From contig NZ_JBBPHP010000013.1 in NCBI RefSeq assembly GCF_038039535.1, positions 92,576 through 156,575 on the forward strand: a DNA stretch of 64,000 nucleotides, read 5' to 3'. The position numbers and the translations under genes were made by a program. Below the pieces are notes generated by a model. It was not told where the DNA came from. It ran no database searches and saw only the letters and a list, made by a program, of their open reading frames with translations. Shown one piece after another: positions 26,347 through 34,562 of this stretch. Origin of the DNA: Catalinimonas sp038039535. GTDB taxonomy: Bacteria > Bacteroidota > Bacteroidia > Cytophagales > Cyclobacteriaceae. Numbering within the stretch: the first letter of the stretch is position 1; every line of letters starts with the position of its first letter.

Positions 26347-27687
26347 ATGAATGCTATAGCAGAGGTGGATTCAAAAGCTCTGATTAAAGAAGCTAAAAAC
26401 GTATTGTTAAACAATAGAATAGGGAAGTTCACCAAACCAGCCCCGGCATTGTATCCCCATCAGTGGAATTGGGATGCAGGATTTATTGCCATTGGCTATG
26501 CTCATTTTGATATGGATCAGGCTGAGTCGGAGTTAAGGCATCTATTCAGCGGGCAATGGGCCAACGGTATGCTTCCGCATATCATTTTTAATCCTGAAGG
26601 AGATGGTCAGTATTTTCCAGGTATCAGCTTCTGGGAAACCTGGAGATCTTTTGATGCTCCTAAAGAGGTGGAAACTTCAGGGATTTCAAATCCTGCCGTA
26701 CATGGCTTTGTATTGCAACGTATGTATCAGCTTGTAAAAGATAAAGGAAAAGCGATAAACTTTATCAGGGAAATGTTTCCCAAAATCAAGGCTATGCATG
26801 CCTACTTCTACAATGAGCGTGACCCCCATAATGAAGGCCTGGTTTATATTCGTCACCCCTGGGAATCTGGAAATGATAACTCACCCACCTGGGATGCTCC
26901 CCTTGAAACTATTAATTTCTCAAAAGTGAAGGTGCCTCCTTATACTCGTAAAGATCTAAATGCAGGACATGCCGAGCATCGCCCTACCAACCTGGATTAT
27001 GATCGTTACATTTACCTGATTGATGTTTTCAGAAAAGGGGATTATCAGGAAGATAAAATTTTCAAGCTGACTCCATTTGCGGTTCAGGATCCGCTGTTCA
27101 ACACCATTTTGATCAGATCCAACCAGGCAATGATAGAGTTGGGGGCTTTGATTGGAGAAGATACAAAGGAGTTCAAAAACTGGAATGAAAAGTCTATCTC
27201 GGCTATGAATTCCAAACTGTGGAATGAAAGTACAGGTATGTATGATGCCTATGACCTAATCAATGAGAAAAAAATTGAGATGGAAGCTTCTTCCGGCCTG
27301 ATGCCGCTTTATGCAAATGTTCCTTCCGAGAATCAGGCAAAGAAAATGGTAGATACATTGATGGGGCCCAAGTTTCATAGTAATGACAATCTGCCTTATT
27401 ATTTATGTCCCTCTTTTACTCCTTTGAGTAGTAAATTTGATGCTAAAAAATATTGGAGAGGACCGGTTTGGATCAATATGAACTGGATGCTCTATCACGG
27501 ACTTAACAGTTATGGCTATTCGCAGGAAGCTGCAATGGTGAAGTCAGATTCTATTGAGCTAATTAGTTACTATGGTTTTTACGAGTATTTTGACCCTAAA
27601 AAAGATGTAGTAAATAACAGACAAGGGTATGGTAGTCATCAATTTTCCTGGTCTGCCGCCCTCTGTTTGGATTTGCTGAATGAATAA
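26347..27687 (+). CDS. GH63/MGH1-like alpha-glycosidase
   Basis: A 446-residue (alpha/alpha)6-barrel protein of the trehalase/GH63/MGH1-type group. Motifs include HQWNWDAGFIAIGYAHFD (about 38-55), ANGMLPHIIFNP, RHPWESGNDNSPTWD (about 170-184) and the C-terminal WRGPVWINMNWMLYHGL and FEYFDP-like YEYFDPKKDV. The closest characterised relatives known to me hydrolyse mannosyl- or glucosylglycerate, or glucosylated oligosaccharides; the substrate is not known here. No signal peptide, so cytoplasmic. Its gene is divergent from the sugar operon. Confidence 0.78.
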   Translation: MNAIAEVDSKALIKEAKNVLLNNRIGKFTKPAPALYPHQWNWDAGFIAIGYAHFDMDQAESELRHLFSGQWANGMLPHIIFNPEGDGQYFPGISFWETWRSFDAPKEVETSGISNPAVHGFVLQRMYQLVKDKGKAINFIREMFPKIKAMHAYFYNERDPHNEGLVYIRHPWESGNDNSPTWDAPLETINFSKVKVPPYTRKDLNAGHAEHRPTNLDYDRYIYLIDVFRKGDYQEDKIFKLTPFAVQDPLFNTILIRSNQAMIELGALIGEDTKEFKNWNEKSISAMNSKLWNESTGMYDAYDLINEKKIEMEASSGLMPLYANVPSENQAKKMVDTLMGPKFHSNDNLPYYLCPSFTPLSSKFDAKKYWRGPVWINMNWMLYHGLNSYGYSQEAAMVKSDSIELISYYGFYEYFDPKKDVVNNRQGYGSHQFSWSAALCLDLLNE

Positions 27688-27710
27688 TTTTGATATGAAA
27701 TCCACTGATG

Positions 27711-27739
27711 AGCCTTGGAGAATTTCTCCAAGGCTTTTT
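27711..27739 (+). terminator. Terminator after the glycosidase gene
   Basis: AGCCTTGGAG / CTCCAAGGCT forms a perfect 10-bp stem with loop AATTT, followed by TTTTT to 27739. Confidence 0.85.
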
Positions 27740-28125
27740 GTTTATAAACACTTACATAAAAAAGTGTAAACACTTAAATTTTATTGTTTTGCTCAAAATT
27801 ATAAGAATTAATGAAGTAAAAATTAAACCACATGCTTACAATAATTTTGAGTAATAATTACTTTTTTACATAAGCATATATCACATTCCTATAATTGATA
27901 TATACTAATTTGCCAAATATTACATCAAGTTGTAAACCTGTCTTTTTGTAATTAATCTCTTTTCTGTGGTTTTATGTGATATTTAGCTCTATTTCACGGA
28001 AGTATGAAGGGGCAAAACTCAAAAAATATTTCATCCTCATGTGAAGCTATTTTTTGTCCTTTTTTCTGCATGTCTCTTTTGTAATTTGGTCCTCAAAAAT
28101 ATCAAACATCTAATTCATCAAAATT
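27740..28125 (+). promoter_or_regulatory. 386-bp AT-rich leader/promoter region with palindromes
   Basis: No gene is seen. Near its left end are GTTTATAAAC (27740-27749), ACACTT (27748-27753) and the perfect dyad AAGTGT-AA-ACACTT (27762-27775), which together also can form a hairpin. The remainder is AT-rich, with no confident -7 box. It precedes the three-gene unit ending at 30820. Confidence 0.4.
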
Positions 28126-28524
28126 ATGATTACAACTAGCAAAGCACTTTACGCAGATAAATGTGCAGAAATTACTACTGAGGAAGGTATCATCATTGCA
28201 AAATGGAGTGGATTTCTAAATCTGGAAAGCACTAAAAAAGGTTGCGATTCAATGGTAGATTATGTGAGAAAAAATAAAATCACTAAACATTTGAGCGACC
28301 AAAGTACTCTAAAAGTTCTTTCCAAAGAAGTTCAGGGATATCTGGTATCTGAAGCTTTTCCTGCTCTGGATAAAGCAGGCTTAAGAAAATTAGCGGTCTT
28401 AGTATCGGAAGACGTATTTGCTAAAGCCACAGTAGACAATGTAAACTCAGCTACCATGATGGGTAACATCAAGGTAAAAACATTTAACACACGTAGAGAC
28501 TGTATTGATTGGTTAAACGAATAG
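28126..28524 (+). CDS. SpoIIAA-like (STAS/SEC14-type) protein
   Basis: A 132-residue protein with the SpoIIAA-like fold. It shows alternating strands and helices: CAEITTEEGIIIAKWSGFL, VRKNKITKHLSDQSTLKVL, RKLAVLVSEDVFAKATVDN and the C-terminal IKVKTFNTRRDCIDWL, which is the usual ending of this family. No catalytic residues are known for the group; members are thought to bind lipids or act in signalling. A terminator follows (28537-28568), and two biosynthetic-type genes come next. Confidence 0.75.
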   Translation: MITTSKALYADKCAEITTEEGIIIAKWSGFLNLESTKKGCDSMVDYVRKNKITKHLSDQSTLKVLSKEVQGYLVSEAFPALDKAGLRKLAVLVSEDVFAKATVDNVNSATMMGNIKVKTFNTRRDCIDWLNE

Positions 28525-28536
28525 TCAATCTCTTGT

Positions 28537-28568
28537 AAAACCGGAGAGCTTTCCTTTCCGGTTTTTTT
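28537..28568 (+). terminator. Terminator or attenuator after the SpoIIAA-like gene
   Basis: AAAACCGGA / TCCGGTTTT (9-bp stem, 11-base loop), running into seven T. It lies between the SpoIIAA-like gene and the methyltransferase, so these two may be separate units or linked through readthrough. Confidence 0.8.
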
Positions 28569-28624
28569 ATTCCTTTTCATATAATCTTCACAATTATTTT
28601 CTTTTCACCCAAACCTAAAGTATC

Positions 28625-29668
28625 ATGTCAGTTACCACCCCTGTTCAGGTTGATCCTTTTAAAATCATTCAAGTCGGATTAAGCTTCTGGTCATCCAAAA
28701 CACTACTTGCTGCTACCAAGCTGGGCTTATTCACTTTGTTAAGTGAAAACCCTCTAAATGCTGAGCAGATAAAATTAAAGCTCGGGCTTAATAAAGAAGG
28801 TTTGTATGTACGTGATTTTCTTGATGCTTTATATTCTTTAGGCTTTTTAGAAAGAATTGGTAGTGGGACCACTGCTGTTTATCAAAATACTCCTGACACT
28901 GCGATGTTTCTTGATAAAAGTCAGCCTAGTTATCTGGGAGGCTTTCTGGAAATGGCTAATGACCGAGAGTACAAATTCTGGGGAGATTTGGAAGAGGGCT
29001 TGAGAACTGGTCAACCTCAGAATGAGGTCAAGTATACAGGTAAAGAATCCTTTGAGGCTATTTACGAAAAACCGGAAGCTTTGGCCCAATTTACTGAGGC
29101 AATGTCAGGTATACAGAAACTGAGCTTTATGGCGTTCGCAGAACGTTTTGATTTTTCTGCATACAAAACTCTGGTAGATGCTGGAGGTTCTGCCGGACTT
29201 CTCTCTGCACTGGTTGCACAACAGCAGCCTCATATGCATTGTACAACTTTTGATCTTCCACAGTTGGAGCCTTTTGCCAAAGCTACTGCTGAAAAGCATG
29301 GCGTTTCAGATCAGGTAAGTATACTCAATGGTGATTTTTTCAATGAGCCTTTTCCTAAAGCAGATATAGTAACTATGGGAAACATACTGCATAGTTTTGA
29401 CCTGGAGAAGAAGAAGATGCTGATTGCCAAAGCTTATGATGCGCTTCCTGAAGGAGGGTGTCTGGTAGCTATAGAAATGATTCTGGATAACGAGCGTAAA
29501 GAAAATACCTTCGGTTTACTAATGTCACTGAATATGCTTATTGAGTCTGATAGTGGTTTTAATTACACGCAGAAACAATACGAAGAATGGACAAGTAATG
29601 CAGGTTTTAGTTCTGTAGAATTCATTTCTTTAGGTGGTCCGGTAAGTGCAGCAATAGCTTATAAATAA
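28625..29668 (+). CDS. O-methyltransferase (Methyltransf_2/acetylserotonin O-MT-like)
   Basis: A 347-residue SAM-dependent O-methyltransferase with an N-terminal winged-helix dimerisation domain (about 10-100, SSKTLLAATKLGLFTLL) and a C-terminal class I fold. SAM motif I is VDAGGSAG (184-191); the following acidic residue lies in TTFDLPQL, and GNILHSFDLEKK is the post-motif region expected of the family. The catalytic His is probably in that LHSFD. Members act on hydroxylated aromatic or polyketide-like small molecules. It is followed 15 bases later by a PrnB-like gene. Confidence 0.87.
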   Translation: MSVTTPVQVDPFKIIQVGLSFWSSKTLLAATKLGLFTLLSENPLNAEQIKLKLGLNKEGLYVRDFLDALYSLGFLERIGSGTTAVYQNTPDTAMFLDKSQPSYLGGFLEMANDREYKFWGDLEEGLRTGQPQNEVKYTGKESFEAIYEKPEALAQFTEAMSGIQKLSFMAFAERFDFSAYKTLVDAGGSAGLLSALVAQQQPHMHCTTFDLPQLEPFAKATAEKHGVSDQVSILNGDFFNEPFPKADIVTMGNILHSFDLEKKKMLIAKAYDALPEGGCLVAIEMILDNERKENTFGLLMSLNMLIESDSGFNYTQKQYEEWTSNAGFSSVEFISLGGPVSAAIAYK

Positions 29669-29683
29669 CCTCAAAATTGGAAT

Positions 29684-30820
29684 ATGACTATGAAAACAAT
29701 TTCGCTTGAGGTTCAGAGTATTCCTACTTTTGAGGAACAAAAGAAAATAGACCAGTATATCTGTTGCCTTGATCCTCTGCAATCAGACGACCGACTAAAA
29801 GCTGTACCCTCTCTAAATAAGAAAAAAGATACAATAGCACTGGTGCTAATGCTGGTAGATATGCTTCCATCTGTAAAAGAGGCAACCGATATGGATTTTT
29901 ATGAGGCATGTGCGGCAATGCGCGATATTGGGATTATGCTTGGCTCCCTGAAACGCCATGGCGTAGAGCCTGTGCATGTGATTCCAGAACTGGAAGTCAA
30001 ACTTAATATCTTAGCCGAAACTACTGATTTGCCTCCCAGAGATACCTTGATCCACTATGTGAGATGGAACCCTGAAGGAAAACGGCAGCGCACTTATACT
30101 GGCACTGAAGATGAGCGACAATTAATCAAAAGTGTCAGCATCGCTATACATCCTTTGCATGAAGCCATTCGCTCGCTCAATGATTTGTACCACATCCCTT
30201 TAAGTTCTGAAGACTTTATTCCTACGTGCGAAAGGGTAATTACTTATTTTGATGGCATGGTTCAAGGAATAGTCAATGCCAAAAGAAATGTAAGTCCTCA
30301 ATACTTTGCTGAGGAGCTTAGGTTTTATTTTGATCCTATTGAACTGAACGATCGGGAATATCTAGGACCGGGTGCTGTGGAGATGCCAGTATTTGTTTTT
30401 GATCATATGCTTTGGAATTGCGATCTCGAAGATACTGACTATGATGAGTTTAAACAAGCTTATCTACCCTATAATCAGGCAGGAATGCGAGAACTGTATG
30501 ATGCTTATCGGCATCTTCCCAGCCTGGTGAATAAGTGTATCTCAGAACTTGATCATGCAAATGAAATTTCAGAAATACGGCTGTTCAGTGCCCGGAGACT
30601 TGTTAAGTTGTTTAACTTACTAAAGAGCTTCAGAGCACCTCACAAAAAGATGGCAGATGAGGCCTATGAACACGCTGCCAAAGATGCTTATCGAGAAAAA
30701 GGTAGTGGTGGTTACGAACCTGGTATATTACATTATATCCTGAATCTTAATCTACAGGCATTGGAAAGATTAAAAAACAGCATTCATTGGTACGAAGAAA
30801 GACAGCCATTTCAGTCATAA
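29684..30820 (+). CDS. PrnB-like protein (DUF1864, IDO/TDO-type haem superfamily)
   Basis: A 378-residue protein resembling PrnB, the haem-containing monodechloroaminopyrrolnitrin synthase, and the DUF1864 family. Landmarks are GPGAVEMPVFVFDHMLWN (H241 in this block) and GSGGYEPG (340-347), with intervening helices of the all-helical IDO/TDO fold. PrnB rearranges 7-chlorotryptophan; related proteins in Bacteroidota are uncharacterised. Which His binds haem cannot be stated from this sequence. It ends a unit with a SpoIIAA-like protein and an O-methyltransferase, and is followed by a terminator. Confidence 0.8.
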   Translation: MTMKTISLEVQSIPTFEEQKKIDQYICCLDPLQSDDRLKAVPSLNKKKDTIALVLMLVDMLPSVKEATDMDFYEACAAMRDIGIMLGSLKRHGVEPVHVIPELEVKLNILAETTDLPPRDTLIHYVRWNPEGKRQRTYTGTEDERQLIKSVSIAIHPLHEAIRSLNDLYHIPLSSEDFIPTCERVITYFDGMVQGIVNAKRNVSPQYFAEELRFYFDPIELNDREYLGPGAVEMPVFVFDHMLWNCDLEDTDYDEFKQAYLPYNQAGMRELYDAYRHLPSLVNKCISELDHANEISEIRLFSARRLVKLFNLLKSFRAPHKKMADEAYEHAAKDAYREKGSGGYEPGILHYILNLNLQALERLKNSIHWYEERQPFQS

Positions 30821-30829
30821 AATAGCAGG

Positions 30830-30856
30830 GCCTCTCTTTTATCAGAGAGGCTTTTT
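30830..30856 (+). terminator. Terminator after the PrnB-like gene
   Basis: GCCTCTCT / AGAGAGGC, loop TTTATC, followed by five T. Ten bases after the stop. Confidence 0.9.
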
Positions 30857-30925
30857 ATTACCTGTCATTAGACCAGCAAATAGATTCCAGGCCAAGTGTC
30901 CTGTTCTAAGCACAGTTTTACATTG

Positions 30926-32338
30926 CTAACGCATAAATAGCTTAGCCAGCTTTTTCTTACCTTTTTCGTAAGGTGGATAACGTAGAGGTAGGTCTAGCCA
31001 GGTACCGGTTTTCATGATGCTTTTTCGGTGACTAAATGTATCAAAACTTTGCTTACCATGATAGGCACCATAGCCACTGCTTCCGATTCCCCCAAAAGGC
31101 AGGTCAGGATTACTCAAATGAACAATAGTATTGTTTACTGCTCCTCCTCCAAATTGTACACTTCTTCGGATTAGCTTTTCATTTTTCTTGTCAGAAGTAA
31201 AATGATAAAGTGATAATGGATGAGGATTTTTGGAGATTGTCTCTATCACATCTTCATAAGTTGAAAATGTCAATACAGGAAGAATAGGTCCAAAAATCTC
31301 TTCCTTCATAATTGGACTCTCCATATCTACATCTTCCATAAGGGTAGGCTCAATGAACAAATTCTTTTCATCAGTTTTGCCACCATAAATAATTTTGCCC
31401 TGTTCAAGGTACGCAGCCAGCGTATCAAAACGCTTACGATTTAGAATATGTCCATAGTCTTGATGGTCAGGATGAAGATCACCATAAAACTGCTCCAATG
31501 CATCACGAAAGTGAGCGATAAATCCATCCTTAATAGTTTTTTCCAAGAGCAGATAGTCAGGGCTTACGCAGGTTTGCCCGGCATTAAATATCTTTCCCCA
31601 GGCTATCCTTCGGGCAGCGACTTTAAGGTTGGCAGTATGATCTATTATGGCAGGACTTTTACCCCCTAATTCTAAAGTTACCGGAGTAAGTTTTTCAGCA
31701 GCTTGTTTTGCGATAGCTTTTCCTACGGGAACACTTCCGGTAAAGAAAATATGGTCAAAACGATATTGATCCATTAGTTGAGGAACCACTTTAGCCCCCT
31801 CTCCCTGAATTACACTAATATATTTTCTGTCAAAAGTATGGCTGATCATATCCTCAATAACGTTGGCAGTATAGGGAGTAAGCTCTGAGGGTTTAAGCAA
31901 TACTGTATTACCGGCGGCGATTGCACCAATCAGCGGGGCTATTAATAACTGAAAAGGGTAGTTCCAGGGACCAATAATCAGGCTGACCCCCATCGGCTCT
32001 TTGTAAATCTTACTTTTGGAGGGAAAATGTACCAGTGAAGTTTTTACGCTTTCCGGCTTCATCCACTTTTTTAAGTGCTTTAAGGTGTGATTAACCTCAG
32101 CATACAAAAGTCCTACTTCGCTGGTAAATGCTTCAAAATCAGGTTTATGTAAGTCGGCTTTGAGCGCCTGACAAATGTCATACTCATAACCTACAATTGC
32201 GCCTTTAAGCTTTTGGAGCTGCTCTTTTCTGAAGGCATATGAATGCGTAGCACCGGAAGCAAAGAATGTCTTCTTATCTTCAAAATATGCATTGGCAGTA
32301 GTTTCATTCCGCCTTTGTTGTACAGTTGCTGTATTCAT
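30926..32338 (-). CDS. Aldehyde dehydrogenase, class 3-like
   Basis: A 470-residue NAD(P)-dependent aldehyde dehydrogenase resembling class 3 (fatty/aromatic aldehyde) enzymes in length and in the C-terminal region FGGIGSSGYGAYHGKQSFDTFSH. The nucleotide-binding GPWNYPF and FTGSVPVGK, the catalytic Glu region LELGGKSP and the catalytic Cys in NAGQTCVSPDYLL are present. It lacks the ~500-residue length and C-terminus of class 1/2 enzymes. It is divergent from the VIT-family gene. Confidence 0.93.
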   Translation of the reverse strand: MNTATVQQRRNETTANAYFEDKKTFFASGATHSYAFRKEQLQKLKGAIVGYEYDICQALKADLHKPDFEAFTSEVGLLYAEVNHTLKHLKKWMKPESVKTSLVHFPSKSKIYKEPMGVSLIIGPWNYPFQLLIAPLIGAIAAGNTVLLKPSELTPYTANVIEDMISHTFDRKYISVIQGEGAKVVPQLMDQYRFDHIFFTGSVPVGKAIAKQAAEKLTPVTLELGGKSPAIIDHTANLKVAARRIAWGKIFNAGQTCVSPDYLLLEKTIKDGFIAHFRDALEQFYGDLHPDHQDYGHILNRKRFDTLAAYLEQGKIIYGGKTDEKNLFIEPTLMEDVDMESPIMKEEIFGPILPVLTFSTYEDVIETISKNPHPLSLYHFTSDKKNEKLIRRSVQFGGGAVNNTIVHLSNPDLPFGGIGSSGYGAYHGKQSFDTFSHRKSIMKTGTWLDLPLRYPPYEKGKKKLAKLFMR

Positions 32339-32473
32339 TTTATTCTGATCTTTATTCTTATCATCTTACTGAAATTTTGCTGTTCAAGTTTAAAAAAACA
32401 ACCTTGCCGTGCATCCCGATGTTTATTTGAATCAGTTTCAAATTGTGAAAGTCTCATCTGATTTAGATAGACT

Positions 32474-33247
32474 ATGGCTATATTCGTCAAAAAAGAAAAA
32501 ATGATAAATCAGAAGAAGCCGAAGTCTGAAGACAAACTGCACGGGGCCAATACCTCTCTGGGCAAATTTCAGGATTATCTGGGTGAATTCGTATACGGTG
32601 GAATAGATGGTAGCGTCACTACTTTTGCCGTAGTTGCAGGTGCGGCAGGAGCAGATTTAGGCGCAGCCGTGGTATTGATTCTGGGCTTTGCCAATTTAAT
32701 TGCAGATGGGTTTTCTATGTCGGTCGGTGCCTACTTATCTACCAAAACAGAAAGGGATAATTACCAAAAACATAAAAATATTGAGTACTGGGAAGTGGAT
32801 AATTTACCGGAAAAAGAAGTAGAAGAAGTAAGAGAAATCTATGAGGCCAAAGGTTTTGAAGGTGAACTCTTAGAACAGGTAGTGGCTAAGATTACCGAAG
32901 ACAAAGACCGCTGGGTGGATATTATGATGAAAGAGGAACTGGAGATGACGCCGGAAACCAAATCACCCTGGACAATAGGTTTGGTGACTTTTCTTTCATT
33001 TATAGTCGTAGGCTTAGTTCCTTTGATTGTCTACGTTTACAATTATCTACAGGGAGTAGACATACAACATACCTTCATGATTGCCAGTATCTTAACCTCC
33101 CTGGCTTTCATTGGGATTGGATGGTTAAAGAGCTTTGTAAACCAGACCAACCGCTTTCGTAGTATTATGGAGACGCTTTTATTAGGTGCGTCAGCCGCTG
33201 TGTTAGCGTATTGGGTAGGAAATGTACTGGAAAAAATGGTGAGTTAA
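32474..33247 (+). CDS. VIT1/CCC1 family membrane transporter
   Basis: A 257-residue membrane protein of the iron/manganese VIT1/CCC1 family. The first motif VYGGIDGSVTTFAVVAGAAG (about 37-56) and the second GFANLIADGFSMSVGAYLSTKTE (about 74-96) are characteristic, and three further hydrophobic segments follow from about 165. The central acidic segment (about 110-160) is the metal-binding region of the family. Start at ATG 32474 adds a basic lead of nine residues; a second ATG at 32501 is equally possible. Confidence 0.87.
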   Translation: MAIFVKKEKMINQKKPKSEDKLHGANTSLGKFQDYLGEFVYGGIDGSVTTFAVVAGAAGADLGAAVVLILGFANLIADGFSMSVGAYLSTKTERDNYQKHKNIEYWEVDNLPEKEVEEVREIYEAKGFEGELLEQVVAKITEDKDRWVDIMMKEELEMTPETKSPWTIGLVTFLSFIVVGLVPLIVYVYNYLQGVDIQHTFMIASILTSLAFIGIGWLKSFVNQTNRFRSIMETLLLGASAAVLAYWVGNVLEKMVS

Positions 33248-33461
33248 GAGGTAGATAAAAAGCTTTTTTAAACTACAAAGCAAGCATTACCCAAGTAGTC
33301 TGGGCAAAAAAAAGAACTGGAGTTTGCCTGTGTTCTAAAGAAATAGCTCCAAGCCTGTTCTTGAAGGCTATAAACATACATTTGTATAATATTACAAATA
33401 CACACTTAGCGTTGATACACCATAGTTTCGCCATTGCTTCTACCCATACTATTACATAAAA

Positions 33462-34436
33462 ATGAAAGCCATCCAATTTGAGAAATACGGACCTCCTGAG
33501 AAAGTTCTTTCTTTGAGAGAAATAGAAAAACCATCTCCCAAAGAAAATGAAGTGCTTATAAAAATTGAGGCTACCGCAGTCAATGACTATGACTGGAGCC
33601 TTGTGAGTGGCAAACCTCGTTTGTACAGACTGATTTTTGGTTTCTTCAAACCGAAGCATCAAATAGCAGGAATGGAACTGGCAGGAAAGGTTGAAGAAAT
33701 TGGTGCTGATGTCAAAAATCTAATAGTTGGTGATGCAGTGATGGGTGATACCTCGGAGTATGGATTCGGAACTTTTTCCGAATATATGTGCATCAACCAA
33801 AATGCTGTAATCAGGAAACCTGAAGCAATCAGTTTTGAAGAAGCTGTCGCCCTTCCTCATGCATCCACGCTCGCTTTGCAAGCCCTCAGAGACGTAGGAA
33901 AAATTCAGCAGGGTGAAAAGGTTTTAATCAACGGTGGAGGAGGTGGTGTCGGAACGATAGGGCTACAATTAGCAAAGCTTTACCATTGCCATGTAAGCGG
34001 AGTGGATGCTCAGGAGAAACTGGAAATGATGAAGTCAATCGGATTTGATGCAGTCATGGACTATAAGCAGGTAAATTTTACAAAAACCGGTGAGCAGTAT
34101 GATCTGATTTTGGATTGTAAAACCAACAAATTCCCTTTCTCTTATTTGAGAGCGCTAAAGCCACACGGTAGATATATTACTATTGGCGGTACCCCCGGGG
34201 GCTTAATCAATGTGCTTTTCTGGGGTAAACTTATAAGCCTATTCTCAAAGAAAAAACTTCAGATTCTTAGTCTGAAGCCCAATAAAGGGCTGGACTATAT
34301 CTGTGAGCTTGTAAAGCAAAACAAAATCAAATGCGAAATTGATGGTCCATATTCTCTTGAGGAAGTCCCAAGATTGATTCAGTATTTTGGTGAGGGTAGG
34401 CATAAAGGTAAAATTGTGGTAAGAACCAAAGCATAG
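33462..34436 (+). CDS. MDR-family NAD(P)-dependent alcohol dehydrogenase/quinone oxidoreductase
   Basis: A 324-residue zinc-independent member of the medium-chain dehydrogenase family. The N-terminal GroES-like part shows GMELAGKVEEIGADVKNLIVGDAV, and the NAD(P)-binding glycine-rich GGGGGVGTIGLQLAK lies near residues 155-170. Catalytic zinc Cys residues are absent, as in quinone oxidoreductases. The substrate is unknown. It stands alone between the VIT-family gene and the FG-GAP gene. Confidence 0.88.
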   Translation: MKAIQFEKYGPPEKVLSLREIEKPSPKENEVLIKIEATAVNDYDWSLVSGKPRLYRLIFGFFKPKHQIAGMELAGKVEEIGADVKNLIVGDAVMGDTSEYGFGTFSEYMCINQNAVIRKPEAISFEEAVALPHASTLALQALRDVGKIQQGEKVLINGGGGGVGTIGLQLAKLYHCHVSGVDAQEKLEMMKSIGFDAVMDYKQVNFTKTGEQYDLILDCKTNKFPFSYLRALKPHGRYITIGGTPGGLINVLFWGKLISLFSKKKLQILSLKPNKGLDYICELVKQNKIKCEIDGPYSLEEVPRLIQYFGEGRHKGKIVVRTKA

Positions 34437-34562
34437 TAACAAACATCAAAAGAAGGTTTCTAACCTAGCATGTGCTCTCGCCTGACAGGAATGCCTAACA
34501 ATACTTTACACATTTGCATAGCTTTTCTTTTTGCCTAGTTTTATGAGCAAAATCAAGTAAAC

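Noticed and set aside
27901..27940. TTGTAAACC near 27929 as a match to the TGTAAACA-type half of the palindrome at 27762
   Set aside because: Only six or seven bases match and there is no dyad, so it is probably chance.
33273..33662. 129-codon minus-strand frame before and within the MDR oxidoreductase gene
   Set aside because: It overlaps the start of the well-supported plus-strand gene and has no similarity or start context.
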